From an uncultured Pirellula sp. (GTDB lineage: Bacteria > Planctomycetota > Planctomycetia > Pirellulales > Pirellulaceae), in the NCBI GenBank assembly GCA_903892365.1, contig CAITIF010000848.1:1-7708 (forward strand): 7,708 bases of DNA. Direction: 5' to 3'. The notes below the pieces were generated by a model. That model was not told the origin of the DNA. It worked only from the letters and a program-made list of their open reading frames with translations, and did not search any database. The position numbers and the translations under genes were made by a program. Positions 6,888-7,708 of the stretch are shown one piece after another (positions within the stretch are counted from its first letter, which is position 1; each line of letters begins with the position of its first letter).

Positions 6888-7708
6888 GTTGGTTTTGTCC
6901 GTAAAGAACTTCAATGCGATTGGTTGCTTGCCTTCGATGTCGTAAGTCGCCGACAGCTCCAGTCCTCGGTCGCCACCCACCTCGATGTACTCCACACGGA
7001 AGGGGACTAGGCCGCGGGGGACCCGAACCCAACGGGTCAACGTCTGAAAGCCATGCGCTAAATCGTTGTCGATCACCATGTTGTTATTCAAATAAAGCTT
7101 GCTGCCATCGTCGGATCCAATCCCCATCCGCACCAAACCAGCCTTCGGGAACTGAATGTAGCCGGAATACACAATCGAATAACTTCGTTTCTCGGAAGTG
7201 TTCACCAAGTTTAGATCTACCTTCTCGACGACTCCTTGCATTACCGATTGGAGAACGGAATAGTCAGGTATCGAAGGGAACAAACCGTCGTAAAATTCAT
7301 AATACACGCCCGGAGTTTTCGCTTCGTTCAAAACAAGTGACTCCACCGGAGAGGCTCGCAATTCAAGCGGAACGTTTTCGGATTTCGTACCGCGAGAGAA
7401 TGTGACATGAACTGTATCCCCAGCCTTTCGTCCCCAGAGCCCTATCAACCACTCGTGCCCCTGTCGGATTGTTTGTTGATCGACTTGCTGAATGACGTCA
7501 CCGCTGCGGATTCCCGCATCCCAAGCGGCCGAACCTTCAAGCACCTTCAACACAACCCCTTCGTCGCCTAGCATGTCATCTTGCAAACCGACTTCAAAAC
7601 CACCGACCTCTTCCGCTGGAATCAAGTAAGGCATCAGCATACGAATTCGGTCCACTGGAATACCCCAATTCGTTCCCTCTTCATTTGTACTCTTGGATAC
7701 TGCTAGGC
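6885..7708 (-). CDS. Probable trypsin-like protease with PDZ and PA14 domains, C-terminal part (start outside window)
   Basis: The minus-strand frame stays open to the right edge; the visible part is 273 residues. A GTG at 7655 could start a 256-residue form, but the frame continues upstream through TNWGIPVDRI, which resembles the GxxFAIPV strand closing the protease domain of HtrA/Deg-type enzymes, so the true start is almost certainly further right. Counting from the GTG, residues 17-100 form a PDZ domain (GVVLKVLEGSAAWDAGIRSGDVI is its core, spanning 33-55), and about 116-245 a PA14 domain with the typical SDDGSKLYLNNNMVIDND (181-198) and a sugar/ligand-type beta fold. PA14 modules usually bind carbohydrate or extracellular matrix, so a secreted or surface location is inferred. 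The catalytic triad is not in view, so active protease is not proven. Confidence 0.8.
   Translation of the reverse strand, partial: LAVSKSTNEEGTNWGIPVDRIRMLMPYLIPAEEVGGFEVGLQDDMLGDEGVVLKVLEGSAAWDAGIRSGDVIQQVDQQTIRQGHEWLIGLWGRKAGDTVHVTFSRGTKSENVPLELRASPVESLVLNEAKTPGVYYEFYDGLFPSIPDYSVLQSVMQGVVEKVDLNLVNTSEKRSYSIVYSGYIQFPKAGLVRMGIGSDDGSKLYLNNNMVIDNDLAHGFQTLTRWVRVPRGLVPFRVEYIEVGGDRGLELSATYDIEGKQPIALKFFTDKTN

Overview
The window looks like a piece of a planctomycete chromosome, probably from the Pirellula/Rhodopirellula group. The evidence is a secreted protein built from Planctomycete-type cytochrome c and DUF1587/1595/1592/1588/1585 modules, its DUF1552 partner with a twin-arginine leader, a tiny membrane protein of a type I associate with these bacteria, a PDZ-PA14 secreted protein, and long non-coding gaps full of palindromic repeats. 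This assignment rests on recognising protein families by eye, not on a search.

Layout from left to right. The minus strand opens with the first 93 residues of a class I SAM-dependent methyltransferase that runs off the left edge. Positions 280 to 1424 hold no convincing gene but three different repeat structures: a pair of REP-like hairpins in opposite orientation (416-542), a G-tract/CGAAA hairpin (678-749), and a cassette with two near-identical small palindromes around a larger one (868-967). Then come two plus-strand genes overlapping by 11 bases, 1425-3413 (DUF1592 family, two CxxCH haem motifs) and 3403-4785 (DUF1552 family). They are presumably co-transcribed and their products act outside the cytoplasm. 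Behind them, a degenerate 44-base copy of sequence from the left intergenic region lies in inverted orientation (4863-4906), so the gene pair is bracketed by inverted repeats about 4.2 kb apart.

A tRNA-Asp (GTC) on the minus strand (5035-5108) has its own near-consensus promoter and a strong hairpin terminator that may serve both strands, and so could also end the transcript of the gene pair. Next on the plus strand is a 47-residue membrane-protein gene (5397-5540), then pepT (peptidase T, 5590-6834) with all expected metal and catalytic residues. The right end is the C-terminal part of a minus-strand gene coding the tail of a probable trypsin-like domain, a PDZ domain and a PA14 domain. It converges with pepT.

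I see no CRISPR array, phage module, defence system or intact transposase. The most unusual material is the repeat content, the compact DUF1592/DUF1552 pair that it brackets, and the small membrane protein. None of this is proof of a new system.
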